NCBI RefSeq assembly: GCF_000686885.1 | Contig: NZ_JMLU01000004.1 | Location: forward strand, 1 to 64,000 | Length of the DNA: 64,000 nucleotides | Origin: Flavobacterium sasangense DSM 21067 | GTDB lineage: Bacteria; Bacteroidota; Bacteroidia; Flavobacteriales; Flavobacteriaceae | Direction: 5' to 3' | Shown: positions 51,566 to 61,152 of the stretch, piece after piece | Layout of the letters: each line of letters starts with the position of its first letter | Numbering within the stretch: the stretch's first letter is position 1 | Notes under the pieces: generated by a model | What the model was told of the DNA's origin: nothing | Databases searched by the model: none | Seen by the model: the letters and a program-made list of their open reading frames with translations, nothing else | Translations under genes and position numbers: made by a program

Positions 51566-51677
51566 AAAAGCTGAGTAAAAAGCGTAATTACTGTCATGCT
51601 GAACTTGTTTCAGCATCTCTATTTTGAGAATCTGAAACAAGTTCAGATTGACAAAACGTAAATTTTACTCAGCTTTT
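51566..51677 (+). terminator. tpiA terminator with a repeat inserted in its loop
   Basis: Outer arms AAAAGCTGAGTAAAA (51566-51580) and TTTTACTCAGCTTTT (51663-51677) are followed by T. The loop contains a second inverted repeat, CTGAACTTGTTTCAG (near 51600-51614) and CTGAAACAAGTTCAG (near 51632-51646), flanked by TGTCA and TGACA. The inner repeat looks like a dispersed genomic element inserted into the terminator loop. Confidence 0.75.
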
Positions 51678-51707
51678 TTTATTAAATTTGAAGGAAACAA
51701 TATTGCT

Positions 51708-52100
51708 ATGAATCCAGAAATCTCGGAATACAACAACGCTCAATCAACTGAAGACCAATTAATCTGTAATGTTTTAGCAAAACAAATCGATTTACATTTG
51801 ACTGAAGCTGAAAATAAAATTTGGCACGCGCATCCGGTTTGGTTTTTAGAGGGAAATCCAATTGTAGGTTATAGTAAACAAAAGAAAGGTATCCGATTGA
51901 TGTTTTGGAGCGGAAAATCTTTTGATGAAGACAAACTCAATGTTTTAGGAGGTAAATTTCAAGATGCTTCTATTTTTTATAATTCTGTTGATGAAATCGA
52001 CACAAACGATTTAAAAAATTGGCTTCAAAAAGCAAAAGAAATTCAGTGGGATTATAAGAATATTGTAAAACGAAAAGGGATTTTAGAGAGGCTAAAATAA
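51708..52100 (+). CDS. DUF1801 family protein
   Basis: A 130-residue protein. The block KIWHAHPVWFLEGNPIVGYS with GIRLMFWSGKSFDE is the DUF1801 (YdhG-like) pattern. It is a small alpha/beta protein of unknown role with no signal. The start at 51708 avoids the terminator at 51663-51677, which an upstream in-frame ATG at 51648 would cover. Confidence 0.82.
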   Translation: MNPEISEYNNAQSTEDQLICNVLAKQIDLHLTEAENKIWHAHPVWFLEGNPIVGYSKQKKGIRLMFWSGKSFDEDKLNVLGGKFQDASIFYNSVDEIDTNDLKNWLQKAKEIQWDYKNIVKRKGILERLK

Positions 52101-52105
52101 AAAAA

Positions 52106-52125
52106 ACTCCGATTATCATCGGAGT
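52106..52125. terminator. Bidirectional terminator between DUF1801 and rho genes
   Basis: ACTCCGAT and ATCGGAGT with a 4-base loop, A-rich on the left and T-rich on the right, so it can serve both convergent genes. Confidence 0.88.
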
Positions 52126-52133
52126 TTTTATTT

Positions 52134-53909
52134 TTATTGATTCATCGAAATTAAAAATTCTTCGTTGTTTCTTGTTTTCTTAAATCGGTCATGAATGAAA
52201 TCCATAGCTTCTACTGGGTTCATATCGGCTAAATATTTACGCATAATCCACATTCTTTGAATGGTATTTTCGTCTAATAACAAATCATCACGACGTGTAC
52301 TTGAAGAAACCAAGTCGATGGCTGGGAAAATACGTTTGTTGGCAATTCTTCTGTCCAACTGTAATTCCATGTTTCCTGTTCCTTTGAATTCTTCGAAAAT
52401 AACTTCGTCCATCTTAGAACCAGTCTCTGTTAATGCAGTTGCGATGATACTTAATGAACCACCATTTTCTACATTACGAGCTGCTCCAAAGAAACGTTTT
52501 GGTTTTTGTAATGCATTCGCATCAACACCACCACTCAACACTTTTCCTGATGCTGGTTGAACTGTATTGTAAGCTCTTGCTAAACGAGTAATCGAGTCTA
52601 ATAAAATCACTACATCGTGACCGCACTCTACTAAACGTTTTGCTTTTTCTAATACAATATTAGCAATCTTAACGTGCTCTTGTGGCTCTCTGTCGAAAGT
52701 TGAAGCAATTACTTCACCACGAACGCTACGTTGCATATCAGTTACCTCTTCTGGACGTTCATCAATTAATAAAACAATTAGATAAACTTCTGGATGATTA
52801 GCCGCAATAGCATTCGCAACATCTTTTAACAACATGGTTTTACCCGTTTTTGGTTGGGCTACAATCATACCACGTTGTCCTTTTCCAATTGGAGAAAACA
52901 AATCGATAATACGCGTTGAAACGGTACTACCACGTTCCGCTAAATTGAATTTTTCTGTTGGAAAAACTGGTGTTAAATGTTCGAATGAAATTCTATCACG
53001 CACGACTTGTGGATCGTGACCGTTAATTTTTAATACTTTTACTAATGGGAAGTACTTTTCTCCTTCTTTCGGAGGACGCACTACTCCTTTTACGGTATCT
53101 CCTGTTTTTAATCCGAACAAACGAATTTGAGACGTTGATAAATAAATATCATCTGGAGACGCTAAATAATTGTAATCTGAAGAACGTAAAAATCCGTAAC
53201 CATCAGGCATCATTTCTAAAACGCCTTCACTTTCAATAATTCCGTCGAACTCATAATCAGGTTCTCTGAAATTTTGTTTTTTGTTTTGATGTGGATTTTT
53301 GTTGGTATTTGGAGTGTTCCCAGTATTTCCTTCAGTAGGATTACTTTTTTTGTAATCAGGATGGTTAGGGTTATTTTGATTTGCCTTGTGATTTGGATTT
53401 CTCGGCAAATTTTTATCATTCTGAGAAGTTTCTGTAGTAGTCACTTCTTTAATTGGTTTTTCAGCTTTAGCTACCTCTTCGTTAGTAGCTTCTTTGTTTG
53501 GTAAAGGTTTTTTATTTTTAAAATCTTTACGAGGTAGTTTGTCATTTGGTTTAGGTGAAACTACTTTTGACTCACTTACTTTGATTTCTTCATCTTTATC
53601 AGTTACTTGAGGAATAATATCTTCTGGTAAATCTTTTAAAGGTTTTGAAAATAAATCTTTTTTTATTTTTGGCGCTTGGCTAACTTCTTTTTTAGGAGCA
53701 ATTCGCGCTCTTTTTTCTTTAGGTTGGTCTGTGGCTACTTCTTTAGGTAATTCTGATTTAATTACTTCTGGCTTAGCTGCTTGTAAGTCTAAAATTTGGT
53801 ATACCAAGTCATCTTTTTTAAGAGAACGGTACTTATTAATTTTAGCCACTTTTGCAATCTCTTGCAAATCAGAGAGTTTCATCTCCTTTAATACTTCAAT
53901 ATCAAACAT
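52134..53909 (-). CDS. rho: Transcription termination factor Rho
   Basis: A 591-residue RNA-dependent helicase that releases transcripts. It has the N-terminal Rho_N domain ([20 protein letters not shown]), a long Lys/Asn/Glu/Pro-rich insert (about 45-210), the RNA-binding cold-shock fold ([20 protein letters not shown]) and the ATPase (Walker [12 protein letters not shown], then [13 protein letters not shown] and the [20 protein letters not shown] region). The insert is common in Bacteroidota Rho. It is a single gene with a shared terminator. Confidence 0.96.
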   Translation of the reverse strand: MFDIEVLKEMKLSDLQEIAKVAKINKYRSLKKDDLVYQILDLQAAKPEVIKSELPKEVATDQPKEKRARIAPKKEVSQAPKIKKDLFSKPLKDLPEDIIPQVTDKDEEIKVSESKVVSPKPNDKLPRKDFKNKKPLPNKEATNEEVAKAEKPIKEVTTTETSQNDKNLPRNPNHKANQNNPNHPDYKKSNPTEGNTGNTPNTNKNPHQNKKQNFREPDYEFDGIIESEGVLEMMPDGYGFLRSSDYNYLASPDDIYLSTSQIRLFGLKTGDTVKGVVRPPKEGEKYFPLVKVLKINGHDPQVVRDRISFEHLTPVFPTEKFNLAERGSTVSTRIIDLFSPIGKGQRGMIVAQPKTGKTMLLKDVANAIAANHPEVYLIVLLIDERPEEVTDMQRSVRGEVIASTFDREPQEHVKIANIVLEKAKRLVECGHDVVILLDSITRLARAYNTVQPASGKVLSGGVDANALQKPKRFFGAARNVENGGSLSIIATALTETGSKMDEVIFEEFKGTGNMELQLDRRIANKRIFPAIDLVSSSTRRDDLLLDENTIQRMWIMRKYLADMNPVEAMDFIHDRFKKTRNNEEFLISMNQ

Positions 53910-54068
53910 GGATATAAGTTGAATAAAATTGTTTATAGGGTTAAAACAAAAAAATGATAGATTTTTTTTGAGGTGTAAGGTGTCGCAGAATGAAGTACTT
54001 ACGACTAATACAATGCAATAATACGAATAAATTTGGATATAACAATAGTTTTAATTGAAAAGAAATAC

Positions 54069-54076
54069 TATTTTTG
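54069..54076 (+). promoter_or_regulatory. -7 box of the DUF4293 gene
   Basis: TATTTTTG matches TAnnTTTG and lies 19 bp before the ATG at 54096. Confidence 0.55.
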
Positions 54077-54095
54077 CTCTACAAATCAACTCAAA

Positions 54096-54506
54096 ATGAT
54101 ACAAAGAATTCAAACGGTTTATATGGCTATCAGCGCTATTGCGATGGGCGCTCTGCCATTTGTATTTTCTTTATGGACAACAACCGATAAAAAAGAAGTA
54201 TTTTTTACTTCTTCTTTATTGTACATCATTTTTTTCGTGGTTTCAGCTTTACTAGCAGTTTTTAGTATTATCAATTTTAAAAAGAGACAACATCAATTTG
54301 TATTAAACAGATTGAACATGATATTTAACTTTATTTTACTAGGATTTTTTGTGTATCGCTCGCTAAACTTATCCGGAGAAACCATGGTTTCTGAGAAGGG
54401 TATTGGGATGTTTCTTCCTGCAATTTCTATCGTTTTATTAGTCTTGGCCAACAAGGCAATAAAAAAGGACGAAGAGCTCGTAAAATCTGTTGATCGATTA
54501 CGATAA
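54096..54506 (+). CDS. DUF4293 integral membrane protein
   Basis: A 136-residue four-helix membrane protein: MIQRIQTVYMAISAIAMG, SLLYIIFFVVSALLAVFSII, MIFNFILLGFFVYRSL, and MFLPAISIVLLVLANKAIKK. DUF4293 is a Bacteroidota family with no known function. The ATG at 54096 begins the conserved MIQRIQ. An upstream in-frame ATG at 54033 overlaps the promoter region. Confidence 0.85.
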   Translation: MIQRIQTVYMAISAIAMGALPFVFSLWTTTDKKEVFFTSSLLYIIFFVVSALLAVFSIINFKKRQHQFVLNRLNMIFNFILLGFFVYRSLNLSGETMVSEKGIGMFLPAISIVLLVLANKAIKKDEELVKSVDRLR

Positions 54507-54537
54507 ACCTATCATCTTAGTTTATTAGTGCGAAGAA

Positions 54538-54567
54538 AAAATCCGAAGCGAAAGTTTCGGATTTTTT
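54538..54567 (+). terminator. Terminator after the DUF4293 gene
   Basis: AAAATCCGAA (54538-54547) and TTCGGATTTTTT (54556-54567) with an 8-base loop. Confidence 0.85.
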
Positions 54568-54620
54568 TGTTTTAAACAGATGAACAACGAATGTTGAATA
54601 ACGAATGTTGAAGTTTTAAA

Positions 54621-55115
54621 CTACTTCTTACCAAGCTCAATCACCTCCAAACTCTGGATTTTATCACCATCGATTTCAAAACGCAACATGGTTCGTACTT
54701 GATGAAAACCATATTTTCCACAAGCACCTGGATTCATATGTAGCAAATTCAACTTTTTATCGAATTGTACTTTTAATATGTGAGAATGACCACAAATAAA
54801 TAATTTAGGAGGATTTTTTGTGATTTCAGCTCGTATTGTCTGATTGTACTTATCGGGATAACCGCCAATATGCGTAATCCAAACATCAACACCTTCACAG
54901 AAAAATCGATTATTTAAAGGAAATTCCATTCTGGCTTTGTCATCATCGATATTGCCATAAACACCTCGAAGGGGTTTTAGTTTTTTTATGGCATCGGTAA
55001 CTGCTAAATCGCCAATATCGCCTGCGTGCCAAACTTCATCGGCTTGGTTGACGTATTTCAAAATAGCATCATCAATGTGGCTGTGCGTGTCGGATAACAA
55101 CAGAATTTTCTTCAT
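54621..55115 (-). CDS. YfcE-type metallophosphoesterase
   Basis: A 164-residue calcineurin-like phosphoesterase. The metal-ligand blocks are LLSDTHSHIDDAI, WHAGDIGD, GNIDDD, THIGGYP and ICGHSHI. The small size fits the YfcE/MJ0936 branch, which hydrolyses phosphodiesters in vitro. It converges with the DUF4293 gene and diverges from truA. Confidence 0.9.
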   Translation of the reverse strand: MKKILLLSDTHSHIDDAILKYVNQADEVWHAGDIGDLAVTDAIKKLKPLRGVYGNIDDDKARMEFPLNNRFFCEGVDVWITHIGGYPDKYNQTIRAEITKNPPKLFICGHSHILKVQFDKKLNLLHMNPGACGKYGFHQVRTMLRFEIDGDKIQSLEVIELGKK

Positions 55116-55173
55116 AAGACAAAATTAAGTTTTTATTATCACAATTTGAAAGGAACTTTACTTTTGAATTTTG

Positions 55174-55181
55174 TAAATTTG
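55174..55181 (+). promoter_or_regulatory. -7 box of truA
   Basis: TAAATTTG matches TAnnTTTG and lies 31 bp before the start at 55213. A second box, TACTTTTG, lies at 55159-55166. Confidence 0.5.
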
Positions 55182-55212
55182 CAAGCTATTTAAGAAAACC
55201 GAACACCCAATT

Positions 55213-55971
55213 TTGAGATATTTCATAGAATTTGCCTACAACGGAAAAAACTTCCATGGATTTCAGAGTCAGCCTGACGCCGCTTCGGTACAGGAAACTT
55301 TGGAAAAGGCGCTTTCTACCCTTTTCAGAGAAACTATCGCAATTGTAGGTGCCGGAAGAACCGATTCGGGCGTACATGCCAAACAAATGTATGCCCATTT
55401 TGAAACCGAATTGGAATTGGATTCCGACTATTGGTCACACAAATTGAATTCGTTTTTACCGCCGTCGATTGTAGTTTATCGAATTTTTAAAGTAGCTGAT
55501 GAGGCTCATGCGCGTTTTGATGCGACTTCGAGAACTTACGAATATTACATGCACACTTTTAAAGATGCGTTTATTACCGATGGAAGTTGGTATCATTCAC
55601 ATCATTTGGATTTGGATAAAATGAATGATGCGTGCAAAATTTTATTCGAATACATTGATTTTGAATGTTTTTCGAAAGTACATACCGATGTGAATACGTT
55701 TAATTGTAAAATTTCGGAAGCGCATTGGAAACAATCGGGAAATCAGCTTATCTTTACCATCACCGCCGATCGATTTTTGCGCAATATGGTAAGAGCGATT
55801 GTAGGAACTATGGTTAACATTGGTTTAGGCAAAATAGAAGTCGCTGATTTAAGAACGATTATCGAAAGTAAAAACAGAGGAAAAGCCGGATTTTCAGTTC
55901 CAGCACATGGATTGTATTTGGTAAATGTTAGGTATCCGTATATAAAAGAAAGAGAAAAAATTAATGAGTAA
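55213..55971 (+). CDS. truA: tRNA pseudouridine(38-40) synthase TruA, TTG start
   Basis: A 252-residue pseudouridine synthase. The catalytic Asp is in GAGRTDSGVHA; HARFDATSRTYEYYM and FLRNMVRAIVGTMV follow as expected. It isomerises uridines in the tRNA anticodon arm. Translation must begin at the TTG of 55213, since the conserved opening RYFIEFAYNGKNFHGFQ has no ATG. It overlaps the next gene by 8 bp. Confidence 0.95.
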   Translation: MRYFIEFAYNGKNFHGFQSQPDAASVQETLEKALSTLFRETIAIVGAGRTDSGVHAKQMYAHFETELELDSDYWSHKLNSFLPPSIVVYRIFKVADEAHARFDATSRTYEYYMHTFKDAFITDGSWYHSHHLDLDKMNDACKILFEYIDFECFSKVHTDVNTFNCKISEAHWKQSGNQLIFTITADRFLRNMVRAIVGTMVNIGLGKIEVADLRTIIESKNRGKAGFSVPAHGLYLVNVRYPYIKEREKINE

Positions 55972-57784
55972 AAGAAAAAAATCGTCGTTTAATAAATTGC
56001 TAGTGTATGCAAAACCGCACAAAGGAAAATTGTACTTTGTGTGCTTTTGGGCTGTATTCTTAGCTATTATTAGTGCTTTTAGACCATTTTTATTAAATTT
56101 TACAATTGATAATTATCTAATTGAAGTTAAAAAAGAAACAAACGTAATTCAGCAATATTTTGAAGGTTTGATGCTTTCCATTTTCCCTGGAAACGATAAT
56201 TTCTCTAATCTTAAAATATTAGTAGTTATAATGTTTTTGGCGCTTTTACTTGAAGCAATTTCACAATTTTACTTCAGTTACATAGCGAACTGGTTAGGAC
56301 AAGATGTAATTAAAGATTTACGAAACAAACTTTACGACCATATCAATTCATTCAAAATGAAGTATTTTGATAATGAACCGGTTGGGAAATTAGTAACGCG
56401 CTCCGTTTCCGATATCGAGTCCATTGCAAGTATCTTCAGTCAAGGATTGTTTATGATTATTAGTGATGTTTTAAAAATGATTATTGTTATCATTTTTATG
56501 CTGATTGTAAATTGGAAAATTACAGGAATTGTTTTGGTTATCATGCCTGTCATCCTAATTGCAACGAACATTTTTAATAGAAAAATGAAGGGTGCTTTTA
56601 ACGAAGTTCGAAACGAAGTAGCTAACTTAAATACCTTTGTTCAAGAGCGATTAACCGGAATGAAAATTGTACAATTGTTCAATAGAGAAGCAATTGAATT
56701 AGAAAAATTCAAAGAAATCAACCAAAAACACAATGTAGCATGGTTAAAAAACATTTTGTACAACTCCATCTTCTTCCCTATTGCCGATATTATTTCAAAC
56801 ATTAGTATTGGATTAGTTGTGTATTTTGGTGCTTTGTGGATTATTAACGGAGATGCAGACACTTCAATTGGGCAATTAGTTGCTTTTAATATGTATATTT
56901 CAATGCTTTATAACCCTTTACGTCAAATTGCAGATAAATTCAATGTGATGCAAATGGGAATTGTTGCCGCTGATAGAGTTTTTGAAATCTTAGAAAAACA
57001 TGATGATGTTCAAGACAACGGAACAGTTGAAGCGACACATTTTAAAGGTTTAATTCAGTTGAAAGACGTTCGTTTTAGTTACATCAAAAACGAAGAAGTT
57101 TTAAAAGGCATTAATTTAGAAGTCCAACCTGGCGAAACTATTGCTATTGTGGGAAGTACAGGTGCAGGAAAATCGACTATTATCAATTTATTGAATCGTT
57201 TTTACGAAATTGATTCGGGTGAAATTGCTATTGATAATCAGAATATTAAAAATTATACTTTAGAAAGTCTTCGCAAGCAAATTGCTATTGTGTTGCAAGA
57301 TGTTTTCTTGTTTGCTGATACCATTTACAACAATATTACACTTCACAACGAAGCGATTACTCGAGAAGATGTCATTACAGCCGCAAAGAAAATTGGTGTG
57401 CACGATTTCATCATGAGTTTACCAGAAGGCTACGACTACAATGTAAAAGAACGTGGTGTGATGCTATCTTCTGGACAACGCCAATTGATTGCCTTTTTAA
57501 GAGCGTATGTAAGTAATCCAAGTATTTTAATTTTGGATGAAGCCACCTCATCAATCGACACGCATTCGGAAGAATTGATTCAAAAAGCAACGGAAACTAT
57601 CACTAAAGACAGAACTTCTATCGTAATCGCCCACCGATTAGCAACCGTTGTTAATGCAAGTAAAATCATCGTGATGGATAAAGGGCAAATCGTAGAATTC
57701 GGTAAACATAGCGAACTGGTGAATAAACCTAATGGCTATTACAAGAAATTGTACGATTCGCAGTTTGCAGTAGAGGTTGAGTAG
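55964..57784 (+). CDS. MsbA-like ABC exporter
   Basis: A 606-residue half transporter with a six-helix membrane domain (about 20-330) and a nucleotide-binding domain (Walker A GSTGAGKSTII, Q-loop IVLQDVFLF, signature LSSGQRQL, Walker B ILILDEATSSID, switch VIAHRLATVV). It resembles MsbA and related lipid or drug exporters. The substrate is not predictable from sequence alone. It overlaps truA by 8 bp, so the two are coupled. Confidence 0.92.
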   Translation: MSKRKKSSFNKLLVYAKPHKGKLYFVCFWAVFLAIISAFRPFLLNFTIDNYLIEVKKETNVIQQYFEGLMLSIFPGNDNFSNLKILVVIMFLALLLEAISQFYFSYIANWLGQDVIKDLRNKLYDHINSFKMKYFDNEPVGKLVTRSVSDIESIASIFSQGLFMIISDVLKMIIVIIFMLIVNWKITGIVLVIMPVILIATNIFNRKMKGAFNEVRNEVANLNTFVQERLTGMKIVQLFNREAIELEKFKEINQKHNVAWLKNILYNSIFFPIADIISNISIGLVVYFGALWIINGDADTSIGQLVAFNMYISMLYNPLRQIADKFNVMQMGIVAADRVFEILEKHDDVQDNGTVEATHFKGLIQLKDVRFSYIKNEEVLKGINLEVQPGETIAIVGSTGAGKSTIINLLNRFYEIDSGEIAIDNQNIKNYTLESLRKQIAIVLQDVFLFADTIYNNITLHNEAITREDVITAAKKIGVHDFIMSLPEGYDYNVKERGVMLSSGQRQLIAFLRAYVSNPSILILDEATSSIDTHSEELIQKATETITKDRTSIVIAHRLATVVNASKIIVMDKGQIVEFGKHSELVNKPNGYYKKLYDSQFAVEVE

Positions 57785-58088
57785 TGTAGTGTTCAGTATT
57801 CAGTGATTAGTGTTCAGTTTTAGAACGCGGATAACACAGATTGAACGGATAATCGCTGATTTTTTTGTGCTCCTTGTGCTTTCCTTGTGTGCTTTGTGGT
57901 TAAACTTTTTACACAGAGATTCGCAGAGATTTTTTGATTTGCTTTGTGTTGATAGAGCTACACAGAGACGTTTTACTTTTTGTACTTTAAATTGAATTTG
58001 ACTTTGAAATTGTTCTTGACCTTGCACTTGTTTTAAATTAATTCCTTAAATTCGCAACTTATAAATAAAACTGAAATACTTTATAAAA
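57785..58088. other. Intergenic mosaic of dispersed repeats
   Basis: No gene is supported. Three repeat types stand in line: a GTTCAGT repeat (57788-57820), a CGGATAACACAGATTGAACG type (57827 on, related to 28834-28860), and a CACAGAGATTCGCAGAG type (57913 on). The lpdA promoter must lie at its right end (TAAATTCG near 58046 is a weak candidate). Confidence 0.55.
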
Positions 58089-59477
58089 ATGAAATACGAT
58101 ATCATTGTTTTAGGAAGTGGTCCTGGTGGTTATGTAACTGCTATTAGAGCATCACAATTAGGCTTCAAAGTAGCCGTTATCGAAAAAGAAAATTTGGGTG
58201 GAATTTGTTTGAATTGGGGTTGTATTCCAACGAAAGCATTATTAAAATCGGCTCAAGTTTTTGATTACCTAAAACATGCTTCAGATTACGGATTAACCGT
58301 TAAAGAATTTGATAAAGACTTCAATGCTGTAATTGCACGTTCGCGTTCGGTTGCAGAAGGAATGAGCAAAGGAGTTCAATTCTTAATGAAGAAAAACAAA
58401 ATCGACGTTATTGATGGTTTTGGAAAAGTAAAACCAGGTAAAAAAGTAGACGTAACTGCTGCTGACGGAAAAGTAACTGAATATTCAGCAGATCATATCA
58501 TCATTGCAACAGGAGCGCGTTCTCGCGAATTACCAAACTTACCTCAAGATGGTAAAAAAGTAATCGGATACCGCCAAGCGATGACATTACCTGAGCAACC
58601 AAAGAAAATGATTGTTGTAGGTTCTGGTGCGATTGGAGTTGAGTTTGCTCATTTCTATAACGCTATGGGAACTGAAGTTACGATTGTTGAATTCATGCCA
58701 AACGTAGTTCCAGTGGAAGACGAAGACATCTCAAAACAATTTGAGCGTTCGTTGAAAAAAGCAGGAATCAACGTGATGACGAATTCTTCTGTGGAAAGAA
58801 TCGATACTTCTGGAAACGGAGTAAAAGCATTCGTAAAAACGGCAAAAGGAGAAGAAGTTTTAGAAGCCGATATCTTATTATCAGCGGTTGGAATTAAAAC
58901 CAACATCGAAAACATCGGATTAGAAGAAACCGGTATTGCTACCGATAGAGATAAAATTTTAGTTAACGCTTATTACCAAACAAATGTTCCAGGTTACTAC
59001 GCAATTGGTGATGTAACGCCAGGACAAGCTTTAGCACACGTTGCTTCTGCTGAAGGTATTTTATGTGTGGAGAAAATCGCAGGTTTACATGTTGAGCCAT
59101 TAGATTACGGAAACATTCCAGGTTGTACGTATGCGACTCCAGAAATTGCTTCTGTGGGTATGACAGAAAAACAAGCGAAAGAAAAAGGATACGAAATCAA
59201 AGTAGGTAAATTCCCATTTTCAGCTTCTGGAAAAGCAAAAGCAGCGGGGACTCCAGACGGATTTGTAAAAGTAATTTTTGATGCTAAATACGGTGAATGG
59301 TTAGGTTGCCACATGATTGGTGCTGGCGTAACTGATATGATTGCAGAAGCAGTTGTAGCGCGTAAATTAGAAACTACAGGACACGAAATCTTAAAAGCAG
59401 TTCACCCTCACCCAACCATGAGTGAAGCGGTTATGGAAGCGGTTGCTGATGCTTACGGTGAAGTGATTCACTTGTAG
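58089..59477 (+). CDS. lpdA: Dihydrolipoyl dehydrogenase
   Basis: A 462-residue FAD-dependent flavoenzyme. The FAD site is VLGSGPGGYVTAI, the redox pair is in GGICLNWGCIPTKAL (Cys-x4-Cys), the NAD site is VVGSGAIGVEF and the catalytic His-Glu is in HPHPTMSEAV. It reoxidises lipoamide in pyruvate and 2-oxoglutarate dehydrogenase complexes. Standard length; monocistronic with a terminator. Confidence 0.97.
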   Translation: MKYDIIVLGSGPGGYVTAIRASQLGFKVAVIEKENLGGICLNWGCIPTKALLKSAQVFDYLKHASDYGLTVKEFDKDFNAVIARSRSVAEGMSKGVQFLMKKNKIDVIDGFGKVKPGKKVDVTAADGKVTEYSADHIIIATGARSRELPNLPQDGKKVIGYRQAMTLPEQPKKMIVVGSGAIGVEFAHFYNAMGTEVTIVEFMPNVVPVEDEDISKQFERSLKKAGINVMTNSSVERIDTSGNGVKAFVKTAKGEEVLEADILLSAVGIKTNIENIGLEETGIATDRDKILVNAYYQTNVPGYYAIGDVTPGQALAHVASAEGILCVEKIAGLHVEPLDYGNIPGCTYATPEIASVGMTEKQAKEKGYEIKVGKFPFSASGKAKAAGTPDGFVKVIFDAKYGEWLGCHMIGAGVTDMIAEAVVARKLETTGHEILKAVHPHPTMSEAVMEAVADAYGEVIHL

Positions 59478-59515
59478 TCTTTAGAACATAGAAAATAGAT
59501 TTTAGAAAATAGATT

Positions 59516-59548
59516 AAATCCGATTTGTGAAAGCAGATCGGATTTTTT
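59516..59548 (+). terminator. lpdA terminator
   Basis: AAATCCGAT and ATCGGATTT with a 12-base loop, then TTTT. Confidence 0.8.
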
Positions 59549-59586
59549 TGTTGAAAACTTGGAAAGAGTTTGTAGGAAAAATTGAT

Positions 59587-59594
59587 TATATTTG
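59587..59594 (+). promoter_or_regulatory. -7 box of the 59629 gene
   Basis: TATATTTG matches TAnnTTTG and lies 34 bp before the ATG. Confidence 0.5.
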
Positions 59595-59628
59595 AAACTA
59601 ATTAGTTGATATAACCATATTAGAAAAA

Positions 59629-59970
59629 ATGACTAATAAAGAAATCATAATTCTTTGCCTAGTAATAGTTTACATAAGTACAGCTCTCATACTTTTAATA
59701 ACTGCTTACGTAAAATATAAAACTTTTTTAGAATTAAAACGAAAGATAGAACCAGAATATGTTGAAAATCTTGGTGGTCTTTGGGTTAATGATGGCGGAG
59801 GTTGGTTCGCTGGGACATTTCAATTCAGGACACCTTTACCCATAGAAGACAAATCAAATGATGAAAGTATTAAAAAGGCAGTTTCTGAACATAATAAAAT
59901 AATAACTTATTACTGGATTTGGATGATTTCAATATTACCAGTTGGTTTATTAGTAAAATTATTGGTTTAA
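59629..59970 (+). CDS. Small membrane protein of unknown function
   Basis: A 113-residue protein with membrane helices near both ends (IILCLVIVYISTALILLIT and YYWIWMISILPVGLLVKLL) and a polar centre with the block GGLWVNDGGGWFAGTFQF. No family is recognised. It is the first of three unrecognised genes between lpdA and the mla operon, 27 bp ahead of the next. Confidence 0.65.
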   Translation: MTNKEIIILCLVIVYISTALILLITAYVKYKTFLELKRKIEPEYVENLGGLWVNDGGGWFAGTFQFRTPLPIEDKSNDESIKKAVSEHNKIITYYWIWMISILPVGLLVKLLV

Positions 59971-59997
59971 ATCCAGAGAAAAAAAGATTTAATAAGA

Positions 59998-60387
59998 ATG
60001 AAAAACATCTCAAGAATTATATCAATAATATCCTATTTAATTATAATTCTCGCTGGAGAAATGATTGGAATTCCATTCATTCTGTGGTTATTTTTTACAA
60101 TCTTTGATTTTGGAAATATTGACCAAATTTTCGCAATATTTGGGGTTTTAGGAGTAGGATTAAATTTTTCAAAGTGGAAAAATAAAATTCTAATTACAAT
60201 TATTAGTTTTATTTTAATGCTGTCCCCTATAATTGCAAGAATGTCACAAGTTGAAATTGAAAAATTTGATTATTTAGCATTTCAAATTCCTTTAACATTT
60301 TTTATAGTTTCATATTTACTATTCATAATTATAAACATTAAAGAAAAACTATTACCTACAACAGTTTCAAGCAAATTCTCAAAATGA
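59998..60387 (+). CDS. Integral membrane protein of unknown function
   Basis: A 129-residue protein made up of four hydrophobic helices (IISIISYLIIILAGEMIGI, IFAIFGVLGVGLNF, ITIISFILMLSPIIA, FFIVSYLLFIIINI) with a short charged tail. No family is recognised. It stands 27 bp after the previous gene and may be co-transcribed with it. Codon use is AT-rich, like the cassette genes rather than the flanking core genes. Confidence 0.62.
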   Translation: MKNISRIISIISYLIIILAGEMIGIPFILWLFFTIFDFGNIDQIFAIFGVLGVGLNFSKWKNKILITIISFILMLSPIIARMSQVEIEKFDYLAFQIPLTFFIVSYLLFIIINIKEKLLPTTVSSKFSK

Positions 60388-60474
60388 AGTAAATTCACTT
60401 TTCTTGTATAAAAAATATTCCATTACGAAGAAACTCATTTCTTAAATCCATAAAACTATATAAATAACCAACAA

Positions 60475-61044
60475 ATGGAAACATTAGGTCACTTTATCTT
60501 TGAGCTTTTAAAAATTACTATTTTAGGCTTTATTTACTCTACAATATTATATTATATCTTTAAATTAATTCCAGAAAATAAAAAACCTGAGTGGATTAAA
60601 AGTTGGTTAAAAACCAAAAAAAGACTTTGGTTATCTATTTCATTATTTCTCTTATTTTATATGTTTACACCTTATGGTGATCATGGACTGGGAGATAGTG
60701 CAAGAATTCCAATTAGCTTTACAAAAGAAATATGCAATATTAACTGGACAAAATATGCTCAATTAGATAAGGTAAAAAGTAGAGAAGACAATGATATTTA
60801 TTTAACACGATTTAAAAAAGTAAACAACATTTTGTGTGGTAATTTAGATAGTGATTTTTACGATTATCAAAACTCTTACTTTGTATATGATATTGATTCT
60901 GAAAAGTTAGAAGAATTTCAAACTGAAAACGATTACAATAAATTTGCTGAAAGTAAAAAACTTCCAAAATCTAATGAATTGAAAAGCTTTGAAGATAATT
61001 ATCAAGATTATTGGAGCGGTTGGAGATTTTTTTTGTTACCATAA
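60475..61044 (+). CDS. Membrane protein of unknown function
   Basis: A 189-residue protein with two membrane helices in the first half (LLKITILGFIYSTILYYIF and LWLSISLFLLFYMFTPYG) and an acidic, Tyr-rich soluble C-terminal half (DNDIYLTRFKKVNNILCG). No family is recognised. A weak terminator follows at 61048-61079. Confidence 0.65.
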   Translation: METLGHFIFELLKITILGFIYSTILYYIFKLIPENKKPEWIKSWLKTKKRLWLSISLFLLFYMFTPYGDHGLGDSARIPISFTKEICNINWTKYAQLDKVKSREDNDIYLTRFKKVNNILCGNLDSDFYDYQNSYFVYDIDSEKLEEFQTENDYNKFAESKKLPKSNELKSFEDNYQDYWSGWRFFLLP

Positions 61045-61047
61045 TTA

Positions 61048-61079
61048 GAAAATCCAACTCCACCACAAGTCGGATTTTT
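61048..61079 (+). terminator. Terminator after the 60475 gene
   Basis: AAAATCC(a)ACT and AGT(c)GGATTTT pair with one bulge per arm, then T run. Confidence 0.6.
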
Positions 61080-61125
61080 TACTACAACTCTTACAAATAT
61101 CATGTTTTATCTGACTAAAAATCAC

Positions 61126-61133
61126 TATATTTG
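61126..61133 (+). promoter_or_regulatory. -7 box of the mla operon
   Basis: TATATTTG matches TAnnTTTG and lies 19 bp before the ATG at 61153. Confidence 0.6.
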
Positions 61134-61152
61134 GTTGTAATTAAGATGCTTC

